5,070 bases of DNA from Dysgonamonadaceae bacterium (GTDB lineage: Bacteria > Bacteroidota > Bacteroidia > Bacteroidales > Azobacteroidaceae): the NCBI GenBank assembly GCA_031284225.1, contig JAITAH010000212.1:1-5070 (forward strand), in the 5' to 3' direction. Below are positions 1 to 4,734 of the stretch, one piece after another (within the stretch, counting starts at the first letter, position 1; each line of letters starts with the position of its first letter). A program made the position numbers and the translations under genes. The notes beneath the pieces were generated by a model that ran no database searches, had not been told where the DNA came from, and worked only from the letters and a program-made list of their open reading frames with translations.

Positions 1-728
1 AAACTTTCCGAGAGTTCCCGAAGTCTTTCCGAGAGTTCCCAGAAGTTTTCGGATGCTTCCGATGTCTTTCCGGATACATCCGATGTCTTTCCGGATGCTT
101 CCGATGCCTTTCCGGATGCATCCGATGTCTTTCCGGATACATCCGATGCCTTTCCGGATGCATCCGATGCCTTTCCGGATACATCCGATGCCTTTCCGGA
201 TACATCCGATGCCTTTCCGGATACATCCGATGTCTTTCCGGATACATCCGATGTCTTTCCGGATACATCCGATGCCTTTCCGGATGCTTCAGGGGATATT
301 CCCCATTTTTCTTTCCACTTCCGGTAAAATTCGGGGGTGGAAAATTCCATTGCGCCCTCTTTGTTCATAAATACCTGCGTGGTAGTAGCCCTTGCCACCA
401 CCGAGCGGTCGGACTGTTTATAGATAGCGTATTCAAAAATCAGTTTCGCCGCTTCGGACGGCACATATACCGTTTCTATATCGAGGGCTTCATCCAGCGC
501 CACCATGTTCAAATAACGCACCTGCAAATCGACAATGGGTGCGATGTACCCGTTGTTGTAAATATCCATATACGCTACGCCGAACTTTTTGCCAAAGGCT
601 TCCCGTCCGTTTTCAAAATACTTCAGGTAATGCCCGTGCCAAACAATGCCGAGCGAATCGACGTCATAAAAATGAACGTCCACGGTAGTCGTTGCCGATA
701 AAACTTTGTTTGAGGATTGTTTTTTCAT
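1..728 (-). CDS. 4HBT/YbgC-type acyl thioesterase with a C-terminal 7-residue repeat tail (3' end outside window)
   Basis: A hotdog-fold thioesterase, expected to hydrolyse acyl-CoA or acyl-ACP thioesters in the cytoplasm. Translation from ATG at 728-726 gives a core of about 145 residues, the usual size for the family. The family motif sits at residues 21-34 (YDVDSLGIVWHGHY); D22 aligns with the catalytic Asp of 4-hydroxybenzoyl-CoA thioesterase and YbgC. After the core ends (KWKEKWGISPEA, residues 137-148) the frame stays open: residues 150-226 are eleven copies of GK[A/T]S[D/E][A/V]S, then ENFWELSERLRELSES to residue 242 at the window edge. No stop codon is present, so the total length is unknown. 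An in-frame stop at 810-812 and no better start between support this ATG; no clear Shine-Dalgarno is seen. It lies 76 bp after the ACP gene, so the ACP-bound acyl chain is a likely substrate (inference). The core is secure; whether the tail is kept in the mature protein is not known. Confidence 0.85.
   Translation of the reverse strand, partial: MKKQSSNKVLSATTTVDVHFYDVDSLGIVWHGHYLKYFENGREAFGKKFGVAYMDIYNNGYIAPIVDLQVRYLNMVALDEALDIETVYVPSEAAKLIFEYAIYKQSDRSVVARATTTQVFMNKEGAMEFSTPEFYRKWKEKWGISPEASGKASDVSGKTSDVSGKTSDVSGKASDVSGKASDVSGKASDASGKASDVSGKTSDASGKASEASGKTSDVSGKTSEASENFWELSERLRELSES
4..45. repeat. Second, different 21-bp repeat (two copies)
   Basis: Two adjoining 21-bp copies at 4-24 and 25-45 share CTTTCCGAGAGTTCCC and differ only at the end. 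The period is the same as in the array at 51-281, but the sequence differs, apart from the shared CTTTCCG. In the thioesterase frame they encode FWELSER and LRELSES, a leucine- and glutamate-rich heptad that could be amphipathic. The array may continue beyond the window start. Confidence 0.75.
51..281. repeat. Tandem array of eleven 21-bp units
   Basis: Eleven directly abutting 21-bp units, followed by a 9-bp start of a twelfth at 282-290. On the plus strand each unit begins GGAT and ends CTTTCC, and only three positions vary: base 5 (A/G), base 7 (A/T) and base 15 (C/T). Unit length is a multiple of three, so the array is open in the thioesterase frame and encodes a 7-residue repeat. Each unit splits into 10- and 11-bp halves, each with a TCCG core, and every unit boundary creates the palindrome TCCGGA. 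The lack of spacers rules out CRISPR. Near-identical abutting copies suggest spread by slippage or unequal exchange, so copy number may vary between strains. Confidence 0.97.
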
Positions 729-804
729 ACCTGTTGATAAACAGTTTTGCGCGCCCGGGCGTCCGGTGCAGCGCAAGACAGGGGGTAGCGTGTTTCCTGT
801 GGTA
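729..804 (-). other. Gap between ACP and thioesterase genes with small inverted repeats
   Basis: This 76-bp gap holds two inverted repeats. CTGTT-GATA-AACAG (731-744) lies directly before the thioesterase ATG, where a ribosome would bind. TTGCGC (747-752) pairs with GCGCAA (771-776) around an 18-base loop that contains the palindrome GCCCGGGC. Neither is followed on the minus strand by a T-run, so neither looks like an intrinsic terminator; transcription probably reads through. A role in translation or mRNA processing is only a guess. Confidence 0.35.
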
Positions 805-1047
805 TTATTTCAGCTTGTTGAGGAGGAAATTGTAGAGGTTTTCAAATGTTTTGATAGAAGCCACGTCTGCGCTTTGTATTTTTACACCGAATTTGTTTTC
901 TATCAATGCAACCATATCTACCAATCCCAAACTGTCGAGGTCTAAAGTTTCTTTAATATCAGCCCCTGCAACGATATTTGCTACGTCAATTTCAAACTCT
1001 GTTGCCAAGGCTTCGTTAACTTCTTTAATCAGTTGTTGTGTTTCCAT
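805..1047 (-). CDS. Acyl carrier protein
   Basis: An 80-residue acyl carrier protein, full length for the family. It carries the growing acyl chain on a 4'-phosphopantetheine arm. The attachment site is S39 in the motif LDLDSLGLVDMVALIE (residues 35-50), the classic D-S-L at the start of helix II; the acidic residues that follow suit docking of partner enzymes. Because it is encoded beside a ketosynthase and a thioesterase, it is more likely a pathway-specific carrier than the housekeeping AcpP (inference). The ATG at 1047 is the natural start: the protein begins with the typical helix I (METQQLIKEVNEAL). Upstream is a very AT-rich leader without Shine-Dalgarno, as is common in Bacteroidota. 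It follows hicB by 56 bp and precedes the thioesterase by 76 bp, all on one strand. Identification as an ACP is firm; its substrate is unknown. Confidence 0.93.
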   Translation of the reverse strand: METQQLIKEVNEALATEFEIDVANIVAGADIKETLDLDSLGLVDMVALIENKFGVKIQSADVASIKTFENLYNFLLNKLK

Positions 1048-1103
1048 TATGATTTTTTATTAAAAAATTAGTTATAATATCAGGTTCTTTCTAATCTAAA
1101 CCG
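1048..1103 (-). other. AT-rich leader before the ACP gene
   Basis: This 56-bp gap contains an 8-bp inverted repeat, ATTTTTTA (1052-1059) and TAAAAAAT (1061-1068), just before the ACP start. On the minus strand there is no match to the Bacteroidetes -7 box TAnnTTTG and no Shine-Dalgarno. It may hold an unrecognised promoter that would let ACP expression survive when hicAB autorepresses, but nothing here proves that. Confidence 0.3.
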
Positions 1104-1436
1104 CTAAACGACGTTTGTCGTTTGGAGCAATGCTTCTTTTACAATATCGTCTACCGGTACGCCTTTTTGTTCAGCCAAAAACACGATTTTTCCGTGTATT
1201 TCCGCCGGAATACGCACACTTAGCAGGACGGGCATGTATGGTTTTATGCCCATTTCCTCACAACTTTCAAAGTAGCTTTCGATGCTTACCTGAAAATCGG
1301 CGCGCAACTCGTCCATATTTTTACCTTCGTATAAAATAAGGTCATTATTCATACCTAAAACTTTTCCTGCATAGCAGTTGTCCGCATCGCTGTATTTGAC
1401 GCTTCCCGTATAGCCTTTATAGTGTAAATAATTCAT
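1104..1436 (-). CDS. hicB: HicB-family antitoxin
   Basis: Antitoxin of a type II HicAB toxin-antitoxin pair; the protein would bind and block the HicA RNase and, with it, repress the hicAB promoter. Of 110 residues, the N-terminal part (about 1-66: YKGYTGSVKYSDADNCYAGKV, then the helix ELRADFQVSIESYFESCEEMG) is the typical HicB partial RNase-H-like fold. The C-terminal part (about 70-105: VLLSVRIPAEIHGKIVFLAEQKG) fits a ribbon-helix-helix DNA-binding domain. Its start is supported by AAGGAGAT at 1442-1449 (minus strand), 5 bases from the ATG, by far the strongest Shine-Dalgarno in the window. It follows hicA by 21 bp, the usual toxin-first order. The last codons and stop lie in a hairpin (1106-1123). 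Nothing suggests truncation. Confidence 0.92.
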   Translation of the reverse strand: MNYLHYKGYTGSVKYSDADNCYAGKVLGMNNDLILYEGKNMDELRADFQVSIESYFESCEEMGIKPYMPVLLSVRIPAEIHGKIVFLAEQKGVPVDDIVKEALLQTTNVV

Positions 1437-1457
1437 GGCAAATCTCCTTAATTAAGT
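1437..1457 (-). promoter_or_regulatory. Strong ribosome binding site for hicB
   Basis: The hicA-hicB gap reads CTTAATTAAGGAGATTTGCC before the hicB ATG on the minus strand. AAGGAG is a near-perfect Shine-Dalgarno at good spacing, while hicA, ACP, ketosynthase and thioesterase starts have none that I can see. CTTAATTAAG (1447-1456) is also a 10-bp palindrome. Strong antitoxin translation relative to toxin is what a HicAB pair needs. Confidence 0.75.
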
Positions 1458-1730
1458 TCAGGGTTCGATTTCAATATAATTTTTCTTAATAAGATATATG
1501 TATATTTCTTTTAATGCAGCTTCTTTTACCGGTGCGCCGGAGGTATGCGGTTTATGGATGTGAATAGAGGAAGATTTATTTATATCTATAAATTTTACTC
1601 GAGACCCCGATGTTTTGCCTTTATTGCTCATCACAAAGCCCAGCGTCATTAATAACTTCACCAACTCATCAAAAGTAAAGTCTTTTGGTAACGTCAAGAA
1701 TCTTTCTATTAACTTTTCCTTAGTACTCAC
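1458..1730 (-). CDS. hicA: HicA-family mRNA interferase toxin
   Basis: Toxin of the HicAB pair, a small dsRBD-like RNase that cleaves mRNA and stops translation when free of HicB. The 90 residues match the longer Bacteroidetes form of HicA: N-terminal STKEKLIERFLTLPKDFTFDEL, the HicA helix DELVKLLMTLGF (21-32), the segment SGSRVKF (41-47) and the strand SIHIHKPHTSG (55-65). Many HicA proteins have the catalytic His in a G-S-H motif; here that place reads GSR, so the catalytic His may be H57, H59 or H62 (inference). The start is GTG at 1730; the N-terminus is family-like and no in-frame ATG exists upstream. There is no Shine-Dalgarno. It begins 23 bp after the ketosynthase stop. Its DNA is much more AT-rich than the ketosynthase gene (19 G/C in 1561-1620 against 44 in 2281-2340), suggesting separate acquisition. 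Confidence 0.88.
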   Translation of the reverse strand: MSTKEKLIERFLTLPKDFTFDELVKLLMTLGFVMSNKGKTSGSRVKFIDINKSSSIHIHKPHTSGAPVKEAALKEIYIYLIKKNYIEIEP

Positions 1731-1735
1731 CGGTG
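1728..1735. promoter_or_regulatory. Palindrome over the hicA start codon, possible HicB operator
   Basis: CACCGGTG is a perfect 8-bp palindrome that includes the GTG start of hicA, and the palindrome AGTACT (1722-1727) adjoins it. HicB proteins with a ribbon-helix-helix domain bind short palindromes at their own promoters, so this is a possible operator. The sequence is short enough to be chance. Confidence 0.2.
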
Positions 1736-1753
1736 CGATATAATTAAATGAAT

Positions 1754-2986
1754 TTATTGCAAAACGCCGATGTTTTTTACTACTAATGTAGAATTTGTCC
1801 CGCCAAAGCCAAAGGAATTGGACAGGAACGTATCAAAATGCTTGGTGATGCGCTTTGCCGGAATATTCAATTTGGCAGAGGCTTCGTCCGGATTTTCAAA
1901 GTTGATGTTGGGCGCAATAAAGTCGTTCTTCATCATCAGCATGGAGTAGATGATTTCGCTTGCGCCGGCCATCCACATTTCGTGGCCTGTTTGCGATTTG
2001 GTAGAGGTTACTTCCGGCCGGTACGAGTCGAAAACGCCGGCAATGGCTTTGGCTTCGTTGCTGTCGCCCACAGGCGTGGATGTGGCATGTGCATTGACGT
2101 ACCCGATTTTCCGGATGTCGATGCCCGCTTCCCTGATAGCCATTTGCAGCGAACGGCTGGGACCGTCCACGTTGGGAACGGAAATGTGGTCGCCGTTGGA
2201 AGAAAACCCATAGCCGCAAATCTCCGCCAACACCGGTGCGCCGCGCCGGACAGCCGATTCATAACTCTCGATAATCACCGTAGCCGCACCGCCGCCGGGC
2301 ACTAATCCGTCGCGGTCGCGGTCGAAAGGGCGCGAGGCCTTTTCCGGTGCGTCTTCCCGCACCGAGAAAGCGTTGATGCCGTCGAAACTGCCGATAGAGA
2401 ACGGGTTTACTTCCTGTGCGCCGCCGCAAACAATGCAGTCCTGCAAGCCCGACCGGATGAGCAGCGCACCCAGCCCAATGGCATGCGAGCCGCTGGCGCA
2501 TGCGCCGGAAATCGTCAAATTGATACCTTTCAGTTTGAAAATACAGGCGAGGTTCATGGTTACGGTGGAGTTCATCGACTGGAAAATACCGCCTGCGCCA
2601 ATCATCGTGGTATCTTTCTTCTCGCGCATGGTGTCGATGCTTTTCATCACTGCATCGGCGCTGCTGTCGTTGCCGTACAGCAATCCTACTTCATGCGTAT
2701 CCAGGTAATCCTGGGACAGTTTGGCATTTTGTAACGCTTCCACTGTCGCCACGTAAGCGTAGTTGGCTTGTTCCGGCATATAGACCCGCTGATTGCGGCT
2801 CAATATGCCTTTCAAGTTGGGAACTTCCAAATAAGCGGTCAATCCGGAACGAAAGCCCAGCTCTTTACGCGCCGGATCAAATATAATACCGGATTTCCCG
2901 TCATACAGGGATTGCCGCACTTCTTCAAGGTTTTTTCCCAAACAGGAATAAATCCCCATTCCTGTTATCACTACTCGTCTATTCAT
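1754..2986 (-). CDS. Beta-ketoacyl-ACP synthase (FabF/FabB-like)
   Basis: A condensing enzyme that joins malonyl-ACP to an acyl chain with loss of CO2, lengthening it by two carbons. At 410 residues it is full length for the KAS I/II family. The Cys-His-His set is present: C163 in SGACASGSHAIG, H300 in NAHATSTPVGDSNEA and H335 in KSQTGHEMWMAGASE, with K330 before it. The closing glycine motif SNSFGFGGTNS is at 389-399. It therefore looks active, not a chain-length factor. ATG at 2986 fits the family start (MNRRVVITGMGIYSCLG). It follows the acyltransferase by 31 bp and lies upstream of hicAB, ACP and thioesterase, so it probably acts with that ACP. In Bacteroidota such extra KAS genes occur in aryl-polyene/flexirubin-like clusters as well as fatty acid loci; the window does not decide which. 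No Shine-Dalgarno; the leader is AT-rich with a heptamer repeat. Confidence 0.93.
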   Translation of the reverse strand: MNRRVVITGMGIYSCLGKNLEEVRQSLYDGKSGIIFDPARKELGFRSGLTAYLEVPNLKGILSRNQRVYMPEQANYAYVATVEALQNAKLSQDYLDTHEVGLLYGNDSSADAVMKSIDTMREKKDTTMIGAGGIFQSMNSTVTMNLACIFKLKGINLTISGACASGSHAIGLGALLIRSGLQDCIVCGGAQEVNPFSIGSFDGINAFSVREDAPEKASRPFDRDRDGLVPGGGAATVIIESYESAVRRGAPVLAEICGYGFSSNGDHISVPNVDGPSRSLQMAIREAGIDIRKIGYVNAHATSTPVGDSNEAKAIAGVFDSYRPEVTSTKSQTGHEMWMAGASEIIYSMLMMKNDFIAPNINFENPDEASAKLNIPAKRITKHFDTFLSNSFGFGGTNSTLVVKNIGVLQ

Positions 2987-3003
2987 TTTTTAATTTATAA
3001 TTT

Positions 3004-3038
3004 CTAACTCTTAGTTCTTAACTCTTAGTTCTTAGTTC
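3004..3038 (-). repeat. Five heptanucleotide repeats across the end of the acyltransferase gene
   Basis: On the minus strand five 7-bp units run in order GAACTAA, GAACTAA, GAGTTAA, GAACTAA, GAGTTAG. The first two and part of the third encode the last residues (ELRTKS) and stop codon of the acyltransferase; the rest are in the leader of the ketosynthase gene. Seven is not a multiple of three, so a gain or loss of one unit would change the acyltransferase C-terminus or its stop and the spacing to the next gene. Confidence 0.85.
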
Positions 3039-4388
3039 ATCCAGTTTCCCGTGTAGCTGTTGCCGGAGCGTTGCCGCTTCATTCAGCTTCCCTTTGCGGG
3101 ACAACCGGCAAAACCGTATTACTCTTGTCCAACGTTTCCACGCTTTTTCATAATAAGGCACAAAGATACTCAAAATCGGCAAACAAACCAGATAACTTGC
3201 TGCAATAATTAACGATTTCGTAAAAGTCCATGTCAGGATGAACGCCAAAATACAGGTGAGCGGAAACGTAACCAGTACGCCAAGTATGATGTCAATCGTG
3301 CCGTGCAGCATGGGGTCTTCAATCCGGTTATTTATCAATTTGGCAGGAATAATTACCAGCACATTCGACAACCATGCAAAAGCATATAGCGGCAACAGCA
3401 GCAGGAAGCCCAAGCCCGCCAAGGCTGTTCTCCGGCACGGCGGGCGTTTGTCAAAATTTTCGTCGTTGATGCGCAGCCTGCCGACGGTTTCCGCCAGCGC
3501 CGCCGCATTGTTATAAACCGGCTGCACCGCTGCGTTGCCGGATGCTTTCAACGTATCCAGCCATGCGACGAATTGCCGGTCGGCAAGCAGTTTTTCGGGA
3601 AGTATGGCGGGATTGTAGCCGTTTTGTTCCGCATATTTTTTACCGTAGGTATCCCGCAAATAATCAATGGCGGCATAATTATCCACATCGGTAATGTTCA
3701 GCATCATCTCTTTGATTTGCTGCCGCACCAGTTCGTTTACCTGCCGGCAGGCAGTGCGCGGCTTGGTTTTGTACAGTTCGTAGTAAGGCGCAATGGACAC
3801 CGGCGTGCCGAACTTAATGAGAATATCTTCTTTCCTGCCGAAATAATGCGAATAATGGTTGCAGGAGGGCAGGATAAACAGCTCCTTTTCAAAATTACAC
3901 TTCTCTGCCGCCTGAAAAAGCAATACCAGGTAACCGTACGAGAACTTGCCCAGCCAGTGTTTATTCTGGTGTCCCGCTTCGGGATAGATGATGACCGTTC
4001 CGTCGTTGAGCAGCGCTTCGCCCGACTCCCCGAAAGTATAGGTATTATGCGACAGGCTGTCCACGCCCTGATGACTCATGCGGAAAGCGGGCAACAAGCC
4101 CACCCACCGGAAAATGTTTCTGAAAACGGGATAATCAAAAGCGTCGGCGCGGGCGATAGAGCGAATTTTTTGCCCCTTGCGGTTTTTAACCGACAACACC
4201 AGCCCCAAAGCGTCGTTCAGGCTATTTTGATGGTCTGATACTATCAATAACGGTCCCTCAGCCGGCACATTTCCGGCGTTCACCGTATAGGTTTTCCGGT
4301 AATATACTTTGTCGTGGTAAAAACGTACATAACTTCTAAACAACCTGTATCCTGTTCCTAACCTTGTTTTTTTAGCGCTGCTACTCAT
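3018..4388 (-). CDS. PlsC/LPLAT-type membrane acyltransferase with C-terminal membrane helices
   Basis: Likely transfers an acyl chain to a glycerolipid-type acceptor at the inner membrane. With ATG at 4388 it has 456 residues. The acyltransferase domain fills about residues 40-230: SDHQNSLNDAL has the catalytic His and Asp (H53, D59) spaced as HX5D, as in the GPAT/DHAPAT-like branch, not the HX4D of classic PlsC; YPEAGHQ (135-141) corresponds to the FPEG substrate-binding motif. Hydrophobic stretches at about 322-347, 366-389 and 393-411 should be membrane helices, and the last 40 residues are basic and helical. In the same frame a TTG at 4403 would add five residues, but the promoter box at 4412-4419 predicts transcription starting near that point, so ATG is preferred. 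It is the first gene of the run, 31 bp before the ketosynthase. Acceptor and acyl donor cannot be told from sequence. Confidence 0.85.
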   Translation of the reverse strand: MSSSAKKTRLGTGYRLFRSYVRFYHDKVYYRKTYTVNAGNVPAEGPLLIVSDHQNSLNDALGLVLSVKNRKGQKIRSIARADAFDYPVFRNIFRWVGLLPAFRMSHQGVDSLSHNTYTFGESGEALLNDGTVIIYPEAGHQNKHWLGKFSYGYLVLLFQAAEKCNFEKELFILPSCNHYSHYFGRKEDILIKFGTPVSIAPYYELYKTKPRTACRQVNELVRQQIKEMMLNITDVDNYAAIDYLRDTYGKKYAEQNGYNPAILPEKLLADRQFVAWLDTLKASGNAAVQPVYNNAAALAETVGRLRINDENFDKRPPCRRTALAGLGFLLLLPLYAFAWLSNVLVIIPAKLINNRIEDPMLHGTIDIILGVLVTFPLTCILAFILTWTFTKSLIIAASYLVCLPILSIFVPYYEKAWKRWTRVIRFCRLSRKGKLNEAATLRQQLHGKLDELRTKS

Positions 4389-4411
4389 AAGTTGATGCTT
4401 CAAATAAGTTG

Positions 4412-4419
4412 CAAATATA
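4412..4419 (-). promoter_or_regulatory. Likely promoter (-7 box) of the acyltransferase-led operon
   Basis: The minus strand reads TATATTTG, an exact match to the Bacteroidetes -7 consensus TAnnTTTG. It sits 23 bp before the ATG at 4388, in the AT-rich gap upstream of the first gene of the run. Transcription would begin around 4404-4407, giving a leader under 20 nt. About 19-24 bases upstream is a T-rich stretch (GTTTTTA), only a weak match to the -33 TTTG. The eight-base pattern also occurs by chance in coding sequence nearby (2878-2885), so position is the main support. Confidence 0.5.
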
Positions 4420-4475
4420 CGCAGAAAAAGTTAGAAATAAAAACTGTGTTTTATAAATTATAAACGCAATCTGCA

Positions 4476-4510
4476 GAATTAAGAATTAGGAATTAAGAAT
4501 TAGGAATTGG
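4476..4510 (+). repeat. Five heptanucleotide repeats upstream of the acyltransferase
   Basis: Five 7-bp units on the plus strand: GAATTAA, GAATTAG, GAATTAA, GAATTAG, GAATTGG. The repeat resembles GAACTAA/GAGTTAA at 3004-3038 in unit length, copy number and sequence, so both ends of the acyltransferase gene carry the same class of microsatellite. It lies about 57 bp upstream of the predicted -7 box. Confidence 0.85.
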
Positions 4511-4601
4511 CTGTCGCCGGAGGAGATTTACGGATTTATTTAAGGGTGAAAGGTGAAAAGGCAAAGGGCGAAAGGTGATTTACAGATTTACTTATTTACG
4601 G

Positions 4602-4655
4602 ATTTACTATTGACTATTAGGTTGCATTGCCGCACCCAAATAGTCAATAGTAAAT
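4602..4655. repeat. 17-bp perfect inverted repeat (long hairpin)
   Basis: ATTTACTATTGACTATT at 4602-4618 is the exact reverse complement of 4639-4655, with a 20-base loop. The loop can pair further: GGT and GC (4620-4625) with GC and ACC (4632-4636) after one bulged base. It could form a cruciform in DNA or a stable hairpin in RNA. It lies in the gap between two same-strand genes, so it could act as a transcription end or processing site. Confidence 0.8.
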
Positions 4656-4694
4656 AAAATCAATAGTAAATAAAATTGTCAATAGTCAATAAAA
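4644..4694 (+). repeat. 16-bp tandem repeat
   Basis: TCAATAGTAAATAAAA occurs at 4644-4659 and 4660-4675 in direct tandem, and a diverged copy (TCAATAGTCAATAAAA) follows at 4679-4694 after a three-base insertion. The first copy overlaps the right arm of the inverted repeat at 4639-4655. No function is evident. Confidence 0.75.
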
Positions 4695-4707
4695 AAATAG
4701 TAAATAG

Positions 4708-4734
4708 AAAAGGGTGCGTTGCCGCACCCCTTTT
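4708..4734 (-). terminator. Intrinsic terminator after the fibronectin-like gene
   Basis: GGGTGCG (4712-4718) pairs perfectly with CGCACCC (4723-4729) across the four-base loop TTGC. Flanking AAAA and TTTT can extend the stem past one bulged C (4730). On the minus strand it lies about 29 bp after the TAA at 4763-4765 and is followed by TTTTCTATTTACTATTTTTTT, a U-rich run. This would end transcription of the upstream gene and isolate the acyltransferase promoter. Confidence 0.65.

Noticed and set aside
51..290. CRISPR array
   Set aside because: Units abut directly with no unique spacers, and the period is 21 bp. No cas gene is present.
53..370. Plus-strand open frame of 105 residues (MLPMSFRIHPMSFRM type)
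   Set aside because: It is the reverse reading of the 21-bp repeat and the end of the thioesterase. A repeat whose length is a multiple of three stays open in frames with no stop in the unit. The start lies inside the repeat and no domain is visible.
1896..2734. Several open frames of 80-155 residues on both strands within the ketosynthase gene
   Set aside because: They are overlapping frames in GC-rich coding DNA, without domains or ribosome sites. The ketosynthase frame explains the region fully.
2878..2885. Second TATATTTG box on the minus strand
   Set aside because: It lies within the ketosynthase coding sequence near residue 35, with no gene start downstream that needs it. It is taken as a chance match and shows the pattern's low specificity.
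3161..3168. TATCTTTG box inside the acyltransferase, possible promoter for the ketosynthase
   Set aside because: It matches TAnnTTTG, but the nearest upstream TTTG is 15 bases away instead of about 19-21, and it lies over 170 bp from the ketosynthase start.
3573..4238. Plus-strand open frame of 221 residues
   Set aside because: It lies wholly antisense to the acyltransferase gene, whose motifs and membrane helices are clear. It shows no family motif, so it is a shadow frame of the codon pattern.
4389..4403. TTG start at 4403 for the acyltransferase
   Set aside because: It adds five residues with no family support and would lie at or before the predicted transcription start. ATG at 4388 is preferred.
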